A stretch of 34,233 bases of DNA from assembly GCA_025999435.1 (NCBI GenBank), contig BNXH01000016.1, positions 1 to 34,233 on the forward strand, in the 5' to 3' direction. The notes beneath the pieces are model-generated. The model had not been told where the DNA came from and made no database searches. It saw only the letters and a program-made list of their open reading frames with translations. Source of the stretch: Bacteroidia bacterium (GTDB taxonomy: Bacteria; Bacteroidota; Bacteroidia; Bacteroidales; Dysgonomonadaceae). The number at the start of each line of letters is the position of its first letter. Within the stretch, counting starts at the first letter, position 1. Both the position numbers and the translations under genes were made by a program. This document shows positions 19,261-28,558 of the stretch, in pieces.

Positions 19261-19770
19261 ATGGAAGAACTTACTTTATTAAATATAGCGCGTGATTTCG
19301 GGATTGCTTTCGCAGTAGGTTTCTGCTGGGCTATCTTGTTTGGTTCGTCGAAACGCCTCCTCTGGGTTGCCGGATTGCTTGGTGGAATGGGGCACTGCAT
19401 CCGTTTTATTTTGATTCAACTCGACTTCGGGCTGATAACTGCTACTCTCGCCGGATCGGTATTAATCGGGTTAGTAGGAATATATGCCGCACATAAAGTA
19501 GATAGTCCGCCTGTTGTATTCACAATGCCCGCGTGCATCACGATGATACCGGGTATGTTTGCCTACAAAACAATGCTTGCCGGAATAAAGATAACAGATC
19601 TGCCGACAGTAGAAGAAAATCCCCGTATACTGATAGAAATGTCACATAACCTGATGCTTACCATGTCATTGCTTTTTACATTGGCCATTGGAATCTGCAT
19701 TGGCGCGCTATTATTCAGAAAATCAAGCGTAAAGAACATCTCACTAAAAGATGTAATAGGAAAAGGCTGA
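19261..19770 (+). CDS. Threonine/serine exporter family protein, C-terminal half (YjjB/DUF3815-like)
   Basis: 169 residues with about five membrane helices and almost no soluble part. The motif PACITMIPGMFAYKTMLAG (about 91-109) is the counterpart of the LIPGVPLIN motif in its partner and marks the ThrE_2 (DUF3815) family. With the preceding gene it forms the ten-helix exporter of the ThrE type. Its start lies 3 bases after the stop of the partner. The operon ends here, 23 bases before a long-looped hairpin that opens the repeat-rich intergenic region. Confidence 0.85.
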   Translation: MEELTLLNIARDFGIAFAVGFCWAILFGSSKRLLWVAGLLGGMGHCIRFILIQLDFGLITATLAGSVLIGLVGIYAAHKVDSPPVVFTMPACITMIPGMFAYKTMLAGIKITDLPTVEENPRILIEMSHNLMLTMSLLFTLAIGICIGALLFRKSSVKNISLKDVIGKG

Positions 19771-19793
19771 GACAGTAAACAGTCATCAGAAAA

Positions 19794-19848
19794 CAGGAGT
19801 AAGTAGTAAGTGCTTAGAACTTAGAACTTTTTAACTCCTGCTTTTTTT
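19794..19848 (+). terminator. Long-looped hairpin with T-run after the exporter operon
   Basis: CAGGAGT (19794-19800) pairs with ACTCCTG (19834-19840) across a 33-base loop that itself contains CTTAGAACTTAGAACTT-type repeats. It is followed by C and seven T. The T-run supports a terminator; the loop is unusually long. Confidence 0.55.
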
Positions 19849-20264
19849 AACTAAAATGTAACAAACTCTACAGTCAACAACTTGTACCTCGTATCTCGTC
19901 TACTCGTAACTGTTTAACTAAAATGTAACAAACTTCTACAGCCAACAGTTATCAGTCATCAGTTAACAACTCGTATCTCGTCTACTCGCAACTGTTTAAC
20001 TAAAAAGTAACAAACTTCTACAGTTATCTTTTAGCCGTTAGCCCCTTTGCTTGCGCGGCTACTCTCTTTGTCATCCTGACCGCAGGGAAGGATCCCGATA
20101 CCCGGGAGACAGGAGATGCTTCCTATCGTCAGCATGACAAACCAAAATTTAACTAAAAAGTAACAAACTTCTACACTCATCAGTCAACAGTCATCAGCCA
20201 ACAACTCGTACCTCGTATCTCGTCTACTCGTAACTTTTTAACTAAAAAGTAACAAACTTCTACA
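19846..20264. repeat. Mosaic array of interleaved direct repeats
   Basis: Five same-direction copies of a 27-28 bp unit (TTTAACTAAAA, then A or T, then GTAACAAACT, then TCTACA) lie at 19846-19872, 19913-19940, 19995-20022, 20148-20175 and 20237-20264. Between them are three copies of a second unit built on CTCGTATCTCGTCTACTCG (19875-19911, 19965-19993, 20199-20235) and runs of CAGTCATCAG/CAACAGT-type short repeats. Spacings of 67, 82, 153 and 89 bases and shared, non-unique spacers rule out a CRISPR array. No coding frame is seen. It lies between two convergent genes. Confidence 0.85.
20068..20140. repeat. Core palindrome of the MITE-like family without terminal repeats
   Basis: 73 bp running from TTGTCATCCTGAC to AGCATGACAA. 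It resembles the 72-bp cores at 8429-8500 and 31831-31902 in length, ends and the internal GAAGGATC and GGAGATG blocks, but has a different middle (CCCGATACCCGGGAG) and lacks the 18-bp terminal repeats. It sits inside the direct-repeat mosaic, apparently inserted between two copies of the 28-bp unit. Confidence 0.7.
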
Positions 20265-20418
20265 CTCAATTAGCCATTAGCTGTTAGCCGTTAGCTTATA
20301 GCCTTTACCGCTTCGCGCCATTGTTGACTGTTACTGTCGCTTCGCGCCATTTTCAAATTTTCAAATTCGCTAATTTTCAAATTATCTATTATAGATAAAA
20401 CCAGCGCCGGACAATGTT
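20265..20418. repeat. Further short repeats up to the permease gene end
   Basis: This stretch holds TTAGCCATTAGCTGTTAGCCGTTAGC-like tandem 7-mers (one such 7-mer also lies near 20033), two copies of CGCTTCGCGCCATT (starting near 20309 and 20338) and three TTTTCAAATT units (20350-20382). No gene or clear terminator was found in it. Confidence 0.6.
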
Positions 20419-21276
20419 TCACTTCTCGTTTCCCATTTGTAACTCATAACTCGGATTCTGTCGCTTCTTCTGTGCTAACCGTACGATCCACCTCGATACT
20501 AAAAAGGCCACTATCTGTGTGAAAATGATAAATACCCCTGACGGGACATCTAAAATAGCAGATAGAAATAATCCTACAATACAGCCGAAGAAGCCAATCA
20601 CGATAGACAGAAGAATCATCTTCACGAAATTGGATGTAAACAGGTTTGCTGTCATTTGAGGGACTGTAAGTATCGACATTAATAAAACAATACCCACAAG
20701 ACGAATGGACAGAACAATCGTGATGGCAATTCCCATCATCATTGTATATTTAATCAGGTTGACGGGAAGATTGCGGGTCTTTGCAAAATCAGGATCAAAA
20801 GCCGCAAAAAGTATTTGCCGTCCGAATAATGTAAAAACAAGAACCAAGACCAAAGATAAAATAGCCAGATATACAATATCGGGAATCGTTATAGTCAGGA
20901 TATTGCCAAAAAGATAGTCGGATAAATTAGGGGCAAAGCCCGGCTTAAGATATATAAATATTATACCCACAGCCATTCCCAACGACCAGAAAGAACCGAT
21001 TGCCGAATCCTCACGCACACCTTGCCTTGAAGATAGCCATTCGATACCAAAGGCTGACAGGATAGAAAAAATCATCGCAGACAGGATTGGATTCCAACCA
21101 AAATAGAATCCCATGCCAATACCTCCTAACGAAGCATGAGTAATTCCACCACTGATAAAAACCAATCTGCGAACTACTACATAAGAACCGATAATTCCGC
21201 ATGCTATACAAGCAAACAAGCTACCGAGCAATGCATTCTGGAAAAAAGTATATGACAAGAGATCGAAAAATTCCAT
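20419..21276 (-). CDS. Metal ABC transporter permease (ZnuB/MntB family)
   Basis: 285 residues with about eight to nine membrane helices, of the ABC-3 family that imports zinc, manganese or iron(II). Typical features are YVVVRRLVFISGGITHASLGGIG near residue 31, a DPDFAKTRN segment in the coupling-helix loop that contacts the ATPase (about 157-170), and SIRLVGIVLLMSILTVP. No ATP-binding or substrate-binding gene is next to it, so the partners must be encoded elsewhere. The start codon shares base 21276 with the end of the DUF6056 gene, indicating coupling in one transcript. The metal cannot be told from sequence. Confidence 0.88.
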   Translation of the reverse strand: MEFFDLLSYTFFQNALLGSLFACIACGIIGSYVVVRRLVFISGGITHASLGGIGMGFYFGWNPILSAMIFSILSAFGIEWLSSRQGVREDSAIGSFWSLGMAVGIIFIYLKPGFAPNLSDYLFGNILTITIPDIVYLAILSLVLVLVFTLFGRQILFAAFDPDFAKTRNLPVNLIKYTMMMGIAITIVLSIRLVGIVLLMSILTVPQMTANLFTSNFVKMILLSIVIGFFGCIVGLFLSAILDVPSGVFIIFTQIVAFLVSRWIVRLAQKKRQNPSYELQMGNEK

Positions 21277-22658
21277 TAATTCTCTTCTTTTTTATTTACA
21301 ACCAAATTTACCGACTTAAGCCCATGATAGCGGGCATATGCCTTATTTGTCAATCCATTCGGATCATTAGTCAGATCCCGGATAAAATATTTTTTCTCAT
21401 TAATTACAGGCATTGCCTTTGTAAAAACAACAGAGTCTATACCTTTGTTCTTCTGCTCCTCGATATATAACTCCCGTTCCGCGAATACAGTATTTACCCC
21501 GTATAAATCGCGGGTCGCTTTATAATAGCCATTCAGAAACAGCAAGAGAAATATAACCATTACACCTGTATTCAGATATCTGAAATATGCCTGAGAGAAG
21601 TCAATATTGGCATATATAATTCCAATTGGTATAAGAAACAAAACGATAATACCAAAAAGTGAGCGTTCCGGAAATATTAATGATCCAATCATAGCTCCCA
21701 AAGCTATAAATCCGGTAGTAATAAAAAGAATCGAACTTCGCACATTTATCTTTATGGATTCAGCGTTCCTCGGATACCTGTTATAAACGCATAACAGCAA
21801 CACATATATACCCAACAGTGGCATAATATAATGGAAGAAGTATCTGAGAATGTTCTTTATTCCTATCCACAAAGCTTTCAAAAAAGTAATATCGTGCCAT
21901 CCGTAAGTAGTTTTAACTTCTTCGAGACGAGCATAATTCCCGGGAGCCAAAAGTAAAAACGCCGCCCCGGTCAATGTACCTGCCAGACCGGCAATAGCCC
22001 ACTTAGGTATTGCCATCTTCTGTGAATGCGATTTAAACAATAGCAGCACTATAAAAAAGATCAGGGCTATCGCCATATTTTCGTTTGTCCATCCGGCGAC
22101 AACACCGCAAAGAAAGAATAAAACGACCTTGAACAGATTACCTGATGATTTACCTGAGCGATAATATTTATAATAAGGATACATAAACAAAAAAACAATC
22201 GCTCCTCCCCACAGATAGTTTACGCTTCCGGTTTTCCAGATAACTGTCTCGAAAAAAGCAGGTTGTGAAAACCAAATCAGCAAGCTAAAAAGAATAAAGA
22301 CAAAAGGATTTACTTTATTATCCCTGTTCGTTATTTTATATAATACATAAATGAAAATAACAAAAGCGAACGAATTAAGAACGCAAATAACCGGGAAATC
22401 CATCATCAGCAAAAGTTGATCTATCGCATGGACAATACTCCGGCCTCCCCACACGAAATAATGATTATACTGCGAATCGAAGATATCAAATAACGAACCT
22501 ACCCTGATATACTTGTCGTTATATACAAAACTGTAAAACCAATCGTCGGCAAATAATGGATAAAGCTTATTCAGAATAAAAACCAGAATAAAAACGCTAC
22601 AAACACTTGTAACAAAAAGTATTTGCGTTTTCTTACCTGATGTTTTAGTCCGAATCAT
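21276..22658 (-). CDS. DUF6056-type polytopic membrane protein
   Basis: 460 residues with ten or more membrane helices. It shows the pattern of glycosyltransferase-like membrane proteins of the DUF6056/DUF3329 kind: ADDWFYSFVYNDKYIR in the first external loop (about 37-52), WGGRSIVHAIDQ, FFETVIWKTGSVNYLWG and AGWTNENMA. A short soluble tail of about 70 residues follows the last helix. The Asp-Asp pair in the first loop recalls GT-C-type enzymes, but catalysis is unproven. Its ATG overlaps the metH TGA by four bases (22655-22658), so it is translated from the metH transcript. I see no clear functional link to methionine synthesis. Confidence 0.75.
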   Translation of the reverse strand: MIRTKTSGKKTQILFVTSVCSVFILVFILNKLYPLFADDWFYSFVYNDKYIRVGSLFDIFDSQYNHYFVWGGRSIVHAIDQLLLMMDFPVICVLNSFAFVIFIYVLYKITNRDNKVNPFVFILFSLLIWFSQPAFFETVIWKTGSVNYLWGGAIVFLFMYPYYKYYRSGKSSGNLFKVVLFFLCGVVAGWTNENMAIALIFFIVLLLFKSHSQKMAIPKWAIAGLAGTLTGAAFLLLAPGNYARLEEVKTTYGWHDITFLKALWIGIKNILRYFFHYIMPLLGIYVLLLCVYNRYPRNAESIKINVRSSILFITTGFIALGAMIGSLIFPERSLFGIIVLFLIPIGIIYANIDFSQAYFRYLNTGVMVIFLLLFLNGYYKATRDLYGVNTVFAERELYIEEQKNKGIDSVVFTKAMPVINEKKYFIRDLTNDPNGLTNKAYARYHGLKSVNLVVNKKEEN

Positions 22659-25600
22659 ACCAAATTAGCTCCTAAAAATTTACGGATCAACGCGGCGTCC
22701 TCACCTCGCCTTTCAACATACGACATTAACTGATCTTCGAGAATATTCCCTATGTTGAAATATTTTGACGCAGGATGCGAAATCAGAATGCCACTCACCG
22801 ACGCGTTCGGTATCATCACTCCGTTTTCCGTGAGTTCAACACCTATTTCAGCCGATTGCAATAAATCATGGTTTAACAAGAAATTTATAGACTGATCAGG
22901 GATAGACGGATAACCCACAGCCGGGCGGATACCCTGATATTTCAACGCGAACATTTCATTCACAGTGATATCTTCACCGGCAGCAAAACCCCAATAGTTT
23001 TTCCTGATTTTAGCATGAAGCCATTCGGTTGTAGCTTCTGCTAATCGATCAAGCACCGATTTCAGCAACAATACCTTATATTCGTCGCCTCGTCTTTCAT
23101 ATTCACTCATCAGTTCATTAGCGCCTATTCCGGCCGTTACTGTAAAACCTCCGACATAGTCTTTTACCCCGGATGATTTTGGAGCAACAAAATCACATAG
23201 AGACAGATATTCTCCCTTGCCATTTTTCTTTTGCTGACGAAGCATCGGAAAGCGGATACCGTTTATGTACAAACATTCATCTTCACTATAAACTTCAAAA
23301 ATACCGAATACGGCATTAATGTACTCAGCCTTATTCTGTATCAACTGGTTAATCAAAGCCTTAGCATCTTTATAGAGACGCATACCTTCGGATGCTTTTT
23401 CCCGTTCCTCTTCCGGGAAAGAACTAAGCCACGTAGCCCGGCATGACGGACAGTCGTCGATATTTTGTATTGAGGCATAGCGCGCGGACAAGTTCCATGA
23501 ATGGAAAAAGAATTTCCAATCTATATAAGGAACAATTTGCCCTACCGGAATGGCTTTTAATATCTGCCGATTTGCGACTTTCGGCTCAGGAGACTTATAA
23601 TCTGCCCAATCTATTTTCATTCCTTTATCCAACACCTCAGACAAAGGCAACAGATCTGCTTTTTTATCTCCTGCCGTTTCGCGTAAAGAATTATATTCCT
23701 GCTTTACTTCGTTTATATAATCTTCTTTCGTTTTCGGATTAATCAACTTACTCACTGCTGAAGGAGCCTGAGAAGCATCTTTTACATACACTACCGATCC
23801 ATTGTTATATTTCGGGTCTATCTTTATCGCAGTATGCAGCTTGGATGTCGTAGCGCCGCCGATCATCAATGGAATAGAAAACCCTGCTTTTTCCATCTCA
23901 TAGGCAACGATACTCATCTCTTCCAGCGATGGAGTGATCAATCCGCTTAGACAAAGTATATCGGGTTGTTCTTCTTTTACTTTTTGGATGATAACTTCCG
24001 GAGGAGTCATCACTCCTAAATCGATCACTTCGTAATTATTACATGCCAGAATAATGGCTACAATATTTTTACCAATATCGTGTACATCGCCTTTAACAGT
24101 AGCTATCAGAAGTTTTCCCGCTTTGTTGCTTCCCGCGGCAGATGCTTTCTGAGCCTCTAGTGTAGGTTGAAGAATAGCCACGGCACGCTTCATTGTACGG
24201 GCAGTTTTCACAACCTGAGGTAAGAACATTTTACCGGCGCCAAACAGGTCTCCGACTTTGTTCATTCCCTCCATCAAAGGTTTATCTATAATATCCACAG
24301 CTTTGGGATATACCTTCAAGGCCTCTTTCAAATCCTCTTCCAGATAATCGCTGATACCTTTCATCAAGGCATATTGAATACGCTCATCGAGAGGAAACGA
24401 CCGCCACTCTTCTACTTTTTGTTCTGTATGGCCTAGCTTCTCATTCTTGACCTTCTCGGCATACTCGATTAGTTCATCAGTAGCTTCCGCCCTGCGGTTA
24501 AAGATTACATCTTCAACTAGATTCCTTAGCTCGAGAGGAATATCGTCATACACAACCGATTGTCCGGGATTAACAATTCCCATATCCATACCACGCTGAA
24601 TAGCATAGTATAAGAATACGGCATGCATAGCTTCGCGGACATAATCATTCCCCCGGAACGAGAAAGAAAGATTACTAACCCCGCCACTGATTTTCGCATG
24701 AGGGAGGTTTTCTTTTATCCATGTTATCGTATCAAGATAATCGACAGCATAATTGCGATGCTCTTCTATGCCTGTGGCTATTGCCAGAATATTAGGGTCG
24801 AAGATTATATCCATTGGGTTAAATCCGTCATTTACCAACAGATTGTATGCCCGTTGACAAATTTCTTTTCTGCGAGGAAAAGTATCGGCCTGCCCCGTTT
24901 CATCAAAAGCCATGACAATAACCGCTGCCCCATATTGCCGGACAAGCCGTGCCTGATGCAGAAATTCTTCTTCTCCGTTTTTCAGGGAGATGGAATTTAA
25001 AACAGGTTTTCCCTGCACACATTTCAATCCGGCTTCGAGCACTTCCCATTTCGACGAGTCGATCATCACAGGAATACGCGACACATCGGGATCGGAAGCC
25101 ATCAGGTTGAGGAAAGTGGTCATTTCCTTTACTCCATCGAGTAAGCCTTCATCCATATTCACATCGAGTATCTGTGCTCCGTCTTCTACTTGTTTATGCG
25201 CAATGGTAAGAGCTTCTTCATACTTTCCCTCTTTGATCAGGCGGAGAAACTTGCGGGAACCTGCGACATTGAGCCGTTCCCCAACATTTATAAAGTTGAT
25301 CTCAGGTTTTGCTTCCAGCAGCTCTAATCCCGACAACCACATATATTTAGGTTTATCCGCCGGTTTGTGAGGCGTTGCTCCTTTTACTATCTCAGCATAT
25401 TTAGCTATATGGTCGGGAGTAGTACCACAGCAACCTCCAAGAATATTTACCAAACCTTCATTCACATAGTCTTTAATCTGCCCCGCCATTATTTCAGGCG
25501 TTTCGTCATACTCTCCAAATTGGTTGGGTAGTCCGGCGTTCGGATGTGCCGAAATAAAGCCCGGAGCCATCTTTGCCATTTCTCTCAGGAAAGGCTTCAT

Positions 25601-26347
25601 ATCCGATGCTCCAAAGGAGCAGTTAAGACCAATGGAAAGAAAATCGATATGACTGACAGAAGCTAAGAATCCTCCGATCGTCTGTCCTGATAATGTACGT
25701 CCACCCTTGTCCGATAATGTCACCGATATCATTATTGGTAAATCGACCTTTCTTTCTTTGCGCACTTCTTCGGCTGCAAACAGAGCCGCTTTGGCATTCA
25801 GGGTATCGAATATAGTCTCTATCAACAGCAAGTCCACACCTCCGTCTACCAGACCTTCTATCTGCTCTTTGTAAGCAACGCGAAGATCATCGAAAGTCAC
25901 AGCACGAAAGATAGGATTTTCCACCTTCGGGCTCATCGATGCTGTTTTATTAGTCGGCCCTATCGATCCGGCTACAAAACGAGGCTTGTTGGGATTTCGC
26001 TTTGTATATTCTGAGGCTATTTCTTTAGCTATTCGGGCTCCCTCTTTATTTATTTCTTTAGCCAGATACGACATATCGTAGTCTGCGAGCGATATGGAAG
26101 TACCATTGAATGTATTGGTTTTTGTAATATCAGCACCTGCATCGAGGTATCTGCGATGAATATCCGCGATTACATCGGGGCGCGTATAATTCAGCAACTC
26201 GTTATTCCCTTTTTGCAATACAACAACATCCCGGAAACGTTCGCCCCGGAAATCGTCTTCGGTCAGTTTATATTGTTGTATAAGACTGCCCATTGCCCCA
26301 TCGAGTATCAGGATTCTCTCTTTAAGTATATCTTGTATCTTTTGCAT
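22655..26347 (-). CDS. metH: Cobalamin-dependent methionine synthase MetH
   Basis: Full-length 1230-residue cytoplasmic enzyme that moves a methyl group from methyltetrahydrofolate to homocysteine through cob(I)alamin. The homocysteine domain (1-325) has zinc ligands Cys243 (GLNCSFGA) and Cys306-Cys307 (GGCCGTTPDH). The folate domain (about 345-620) has INVGERLNVAGS and GGVSNLSFSFRG. The cobalamin module (about 645-890) has the DVHDIG motif with axial ligand His756. The C-terminal AdoMet reactivation domain (about 900-1230) shows RPAVGYPSIPDQS. Length and order match E. coli MetH. No cobalamin riboswitch is seen in the short upstream spacer, so expression probably follows smpB. Its cofactor need connects it to possible corrinoid import by the TonB operon at 3028-8363. 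Confidence 0.97.
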   Translation of the reverse strand: MQKIQDILKERILILDGAMGSLIQQYKLTEDDFRGERFRDVVVLQKGNNELLNYTRPDVIADIHRRYLDAGADITKTNTFNGTSISLADYDMSYLAKEINKEGARIAKEIASEYTKRNPNKPRFVAGSIGPTNKTASMSPKVENPIFRAVTFDDLRVAYKEQIEGLVDGGVDLLLIETIFDTLNAKAALFAAEEVRKERKVDLPIMISVTLSDKGGRTLSGQTIGGFLASVSHIDFLSIGLNCSFGASDMKPFLREMAKMAPGFISAHPNAGLPNQFGEYDETPEIMAGQIKDYVNEGLVNILGGCCGTTPDHIAKYAEIVKGATPHKPADKPKYMWLSGLELLEAKPEINFINVGERLNVAGSRKFLRLIKEGKYEEALTIAHKQVEDGAQILDVNMDEGLLDGVKEMTTFLNLMASDPDVSRIPVMIDSSKWEVLEAGLKCVQGKPVLNSISLKNGEEEFLHQARLVRQYGAAVIVMAFDETGQADTFPRRKEICQRAYNLLVNDGFNPMDIIFDPNILAIATGIEEHRNYAVDYLDTITWIKENLPHAKISGGVSNLSFSFRGNDYVREAMHAVFLYYAIQRGMDMGIVNPGQSVVYDDIPLELRNLVEDVIFNRRAEATDELIEYAEKVKNEKLGHTEQKVEEWRSFPLDERIQYALMKGISDYLEEDLKEALKVYPKAVDIIDKPLMEGMNKVGDLFGAGKMFLPQVVKTARTMKRAVAILQPTLEAQKASAAGSNKAGKLLIATVKGDVHDIGKNIVAIILACNNYEVIDLGVMTPPEVIIQKVKEEQPDILCLSGLITPSLEEMSIVAYEMEKAGFSIPLMIGGATTSKLHTAIKIDPKYNNGSVVYVKDASQAPSAVSKLINPKTKEDYINEVKQEYNSLRETAGDKKADLLPLSEVLDKGMKIDWADYKSPEPKVANRQILKAIPVGQIVPYIDWKFFFHSWNLSARYASIQNIDDCPSCRATWLSSFPEEEREKASEGMRLYKDAKALINQLIQNKAEYINAVFGIFEVYSEDECLYINGIRFPMLRQQKKNGKGEYLSLCDFVAPKSSGVKDYVGGFTVTAGIGANELMSEYERRGDEYKVLLLKSVLDRLAEATTEWLHAKIRKNYWGFAAGEDITVNEMFALKYQGIRPAVGYPSIPDQSINFLLNHDLLQSAEIGVELTENGVMIPNASVSGILISHPASKYFNIGNILEDQLMSYVERRGEDAALIRKFLGANLV

Positions 26348-26388
26348 TAAAATTTATTTATTTTCTGAATCAATAATCTTTACAGAAT

Positions 26389-26514
26389 TTACACCCATAT
26401 ATCATCCAGAATGATGGGGAAATAATGATTCAGGGCATATATACCTATAAATAGTAGTACAGATGCCAGAATGATATTTCTTTGTTCTGAGACAATCCTC
26501 TTTAGCTGTGACAT
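26389..26514 (-). CDS. 41-residue single-helix membrane peptide between smpB and metH
   Basis: A short open frame starting at ATG 26514, seven bases after the smpB stop. It encodes MSQLKRIVSEQR, a hydrophobic helix of about 19 residues (NIILASVLLFIGIYALNHY) and a short acidic tail FPIILDDIWV. The basic N-terminus followed by one membrane span and an acidic end suggests N-in topology. The stop lies 41 bases before metH, so it would be the second gene of the smpB-metH transcript. I do not recognise it. The close spacing and the sensible membrane profile argue for a real gene, but conservation is untested. Confidence 0.6.
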   Translation of the reverse strand: MSQLKRIVSEQRNIILASVLLFIGIYALNHYFPIILDDIWV

Positions 26515-26521
26515 ATTCTGA

Positions 26522-26974
26522 TTAAAACTTCATAGCACGGTCCATAGCGCGTTTATCATCTTTCTCGCGAAGAGATTGACGTTTATCATACTGTTTTTTA
26601 CCACGGGCAACAGCTATTACAACTTTCGCCAAGCCTCTTTCGTTTAAGAAAAGACGGGTCGGCACAATCGTATATCCGGTTTCTTTAACTAAACGCTCTA
26701 TTCTTTTCAGTTCTTTCTTATTCAATAATAGCTTACGGTCGCGGCGGGCAGCATGATTATTGTACGAACCATAAAAATATTCGGCTATATACATATTACG
26801 CACCCACAGTTCATTCTTTTCAAACATGCAGAAAGTATCTACCAGACTAGCTTTACCTAAACGGATCGACTTGATTTCTGTTCCTGTAAGTACAATTCCG
26901 GCAGTGAAAGTTTCAACAAACTCATAATCGAAACCGGCACGTTTATTCTTTATGTTGATTGATGGTTGAGTCAT
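26522..26974 (-). CDS. smpB: SsrA-binding protein SmpB
   Basis: 150-residue RNA-binding protein that carries tmRNA to stalled ribosomes for trans-translation. I choose ATG 26974 ([18 protein letters not shown]) over a TTG four codons upstream, since SmpB proteins start shortly before the NKRA motif. Conserved parts include [21 protein letters not shown], the tmRNA-binding [11 protein letters not shown] and the basic tail [15 protein letters not shown] that inserts in the ribosomal decoding path. A Bacteroidetes -7 element lies 28 bases upstream at 27002-27010. It leads a minus-strand unit with the small peptide gene, metH, the DUF6056 gene and the permease. Confidence 0.97.
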   Translation of the reverse strand: MTQPSINIKNKRAGFDYEFVETFTAGIVLTGTEIKSIRLGKASLVDTFCMFEKNELWVRNMYIAEYFYGSYNNHAARRDRKLLLNKKELKRIERLVKETGYTIVPTRLFLNERGLAKVVIAVARGKKQYDKRQSLREKDDKRAMDRAMKF

Positions 26975-27001
26975 AATTAAGCTCAAGATATATTTAAACT
27001 T

Positions 27002-27010
27002 ACAAAAATA
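27002..27010 (-). promoter_or_regulatory. -7 promoter element of smpB
   Basis: On the minus strand the bases read TATTTTTGT, an exact TAnnTTTGY match placed 28 bases before the smpB ATG. A matching -33 TTTG is not evident, so the call rests on the -7 element and position. Confidence 0.5.
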
Positions 27011-27062
27011 AGAAATATCAGCATTAGATAGTCCTATTTGTTCACTTCTTTCGGTAGAAAAA

Positions 27063-27197
27063 AAGAAGCTGTCCTAAAAGAAAAAATACTCGTCATTGCG
27101 AACAAAGTGAAGCAATCCAGAATATTGATTATTAATGGATTGCTTCGGGCTATTGCCCTCGCAATGACGTGTAAAAGACCTTTTGGGACAGCCTCTT
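27063..27197 (-). repeat. MITE-like element B with a different core
   Basis: 135 bp bounded by AAGAAGCTGTCCTAAAAG (27063-27080) and, inverted, AAGAGGCTGTCCCAAAAG (27180-27197), two mismatches in 18. The core is a separate nested palindrome: CGTCATTGCGA with GAAGCAATCCA on one side, TGGATTGCTTC and TCGCAATGACG on the other (27091-27169). It starts 19 bases after the der stop in the direction of der transcription and ends in a T-run on that strand. It has the ends of elements A and C but a different interior. Confidence 0.8.
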
Positions 27198-27216
27198 CTC
27201 TTTTTTTACTCTTTTA

Positions 27217-28530
27217 CTATTTTTCCCTTATTATAATATTTATCGGTGTACCGGACAAATCCCAATTATCACGGATACGGTTTTCCAGGAAACGTTTGTA
27301 CGGATCTTTAATCCATTGCGGAAGATTACAGAAAAACACAAACGTAGGAACATGCGTATTCGGCAACTGAGTTATATATTTAATTTTTATATACTTCCCT
27401 TTATTTGCCGGAGGAGGCGTATGTTCAATGATAGGCAACAATACCTCGTTCAGTTTATGAGTCGGAATTTTAGTTTCCCGGCGGGCATAAACTTCTTTCG
27501 CTACTTCCAATACTTTCAGAATACGCTGCTTGGTAAGTGCAGATGCAAAAATTATTGGGAAATCCGTAAACGGCGCCAATCTGTTACGGATGGCTGCTTC
27601 AAAGGTTTTAATGACCACCTGCTCCTTATTTTCCACCAAATCCCATTTGTTTACACAAACGACCAAACCTTTACGGTTTTTCTGTATCAACGAGAAAATA
27701 TTCATATCCTGACTCTCTATACCTTGTGTAGCGTCTATCATCAACACACACACATCAGAATTTTCTATTGCCTTTATAGAGCGGATTACCGAATAATATT
27801 CGAGATCTTCGGTCACTTTCCCTTTCTTGCGAATACCGGCAGTATCAACAAGGTAGAAGTCCATCCCAAACTTATCGAACCTGGTATAAATAGAGTCGCG
27901 GGTAGTTCCTGCAATATTGGTGACAATGTTTCTTTCTTCTCCGATAAGTGCATTTACGAAAGATGATTTCCCTGCGTTCGGACGTCCCACGATAGCAATA
28001 CGGGGTATTTCCTCCAATGGCTCATACTCTCCTTTTTTCGTAAATTTGGTCAAAATAAGATCCAACAGATCACCTGTTCCCGCACCGTTTATTGCCGAAA
28101 TATTAATAGGATCACCTAATCCTAAGGCATAAAACTCCGCCGATTCGGCATGTTGCACAAAGTTATCGGCCTTGTTAGATACAAGAAGTATCGGTTTTTT
28201 AGACCGACGCAACATATTGGCTACCGATGAATCCAAATCGGTAAGGCCATTGGTTACATCTACCAAAAAAAGAATAACATCTGCCTCCTCAATGGCTATT
28301 GAAACTTGCTTATTTATCTCGCTTTCGAATATATCGTCTGAATTAACAACCCATCCTCCGGTATCTACAAGGGAAAATTCCTGCTTCCCCCACTCTACTT
28401 TTCCATACTGGCGGTCGCGTGTTGTGCCCGATGTTTCGTCAACGATAGCCTGACGGCTTTCAGTCAGACGGTTGAACAGCGTCGACTTTCCTACATTCGG
28501 ACGGCCTACTATAGCTACTAAATTTCCCAT
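27217..28530 (-). CDS. der: Ribosome assembly GTPase Der (EngA)
   Basis: 437-residue GTPase needed for maturation of the large ribosomal subunit. Two GTPase domains lie in tandem. The first has GRPNVGKST (9-17), DTGG and NKAD; the second has GRPNAGKSS (about 182-190), [10 protein letters not shown] and NKWD. A C-terminal KH-like domain with IKIKYITQ and a basic end follows. Length and arrangement are normal. Upstream at 28559-28567 is a perfect -7 element, so it is transcribed on its own. The MITE-like element B follows the stop by 19 bases and probably ends the transcript. Confidence 0.97.
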   Translation of the reverse strand: MGNLVAIVGRPNVGKSTLFNRLTESRQAIVDETSGTTRDRQYGKVEWGKQEFSLVDTGGWVVNSDDIFESEINKQVSIAIEEADVILFLVDVTNGLTDLDSSVANMLRRSKKPILLVSNKADNFVQHAESAEFYALGLGDPINISAINGAGTGDLLDLILTKFTKKGEYEPLEEIPRIAIVGRPNAGKSSFVNALIGEERNIVTNIAGTTRDSIYTRFDKFGMDFYLVDTAGIRKKGKVTEDLEYYSVIRSIKAIENSDVCVLMIDATQGIESQDMNIFSLIQKNRKGLVVCVNKWDLVENKEQVVIKTFEAAIRNRLAPFTDFPIIFASALTKQRILKVLEVAKEVYARRETKIPTHKLNEVLLPIIEHTPPPANKGKYIKIKYITQLPNTHVPTFVFFCNLPQWIKDPYKRFLENRIRDNWDLSGTPINIIIREK

Positions 28531-28558
28531 AAATAATAATCCTAATCTGTGAATTTGT

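Noticed and set aside
19846..20264. Possible CRISPR array
   Set aside because: Repeats of 27-28 bp recur at 67, 82, 153 and 89 bases, the sequences between them are themselves repeated, and no cas gene is present.
27316..27966. 216-codon frame on the plus strand
   Set aside because: It lies entirely antisense to der, whose two GTPase domains and KH-like domain explain the sequence; the translated product has no recognisable pattern.
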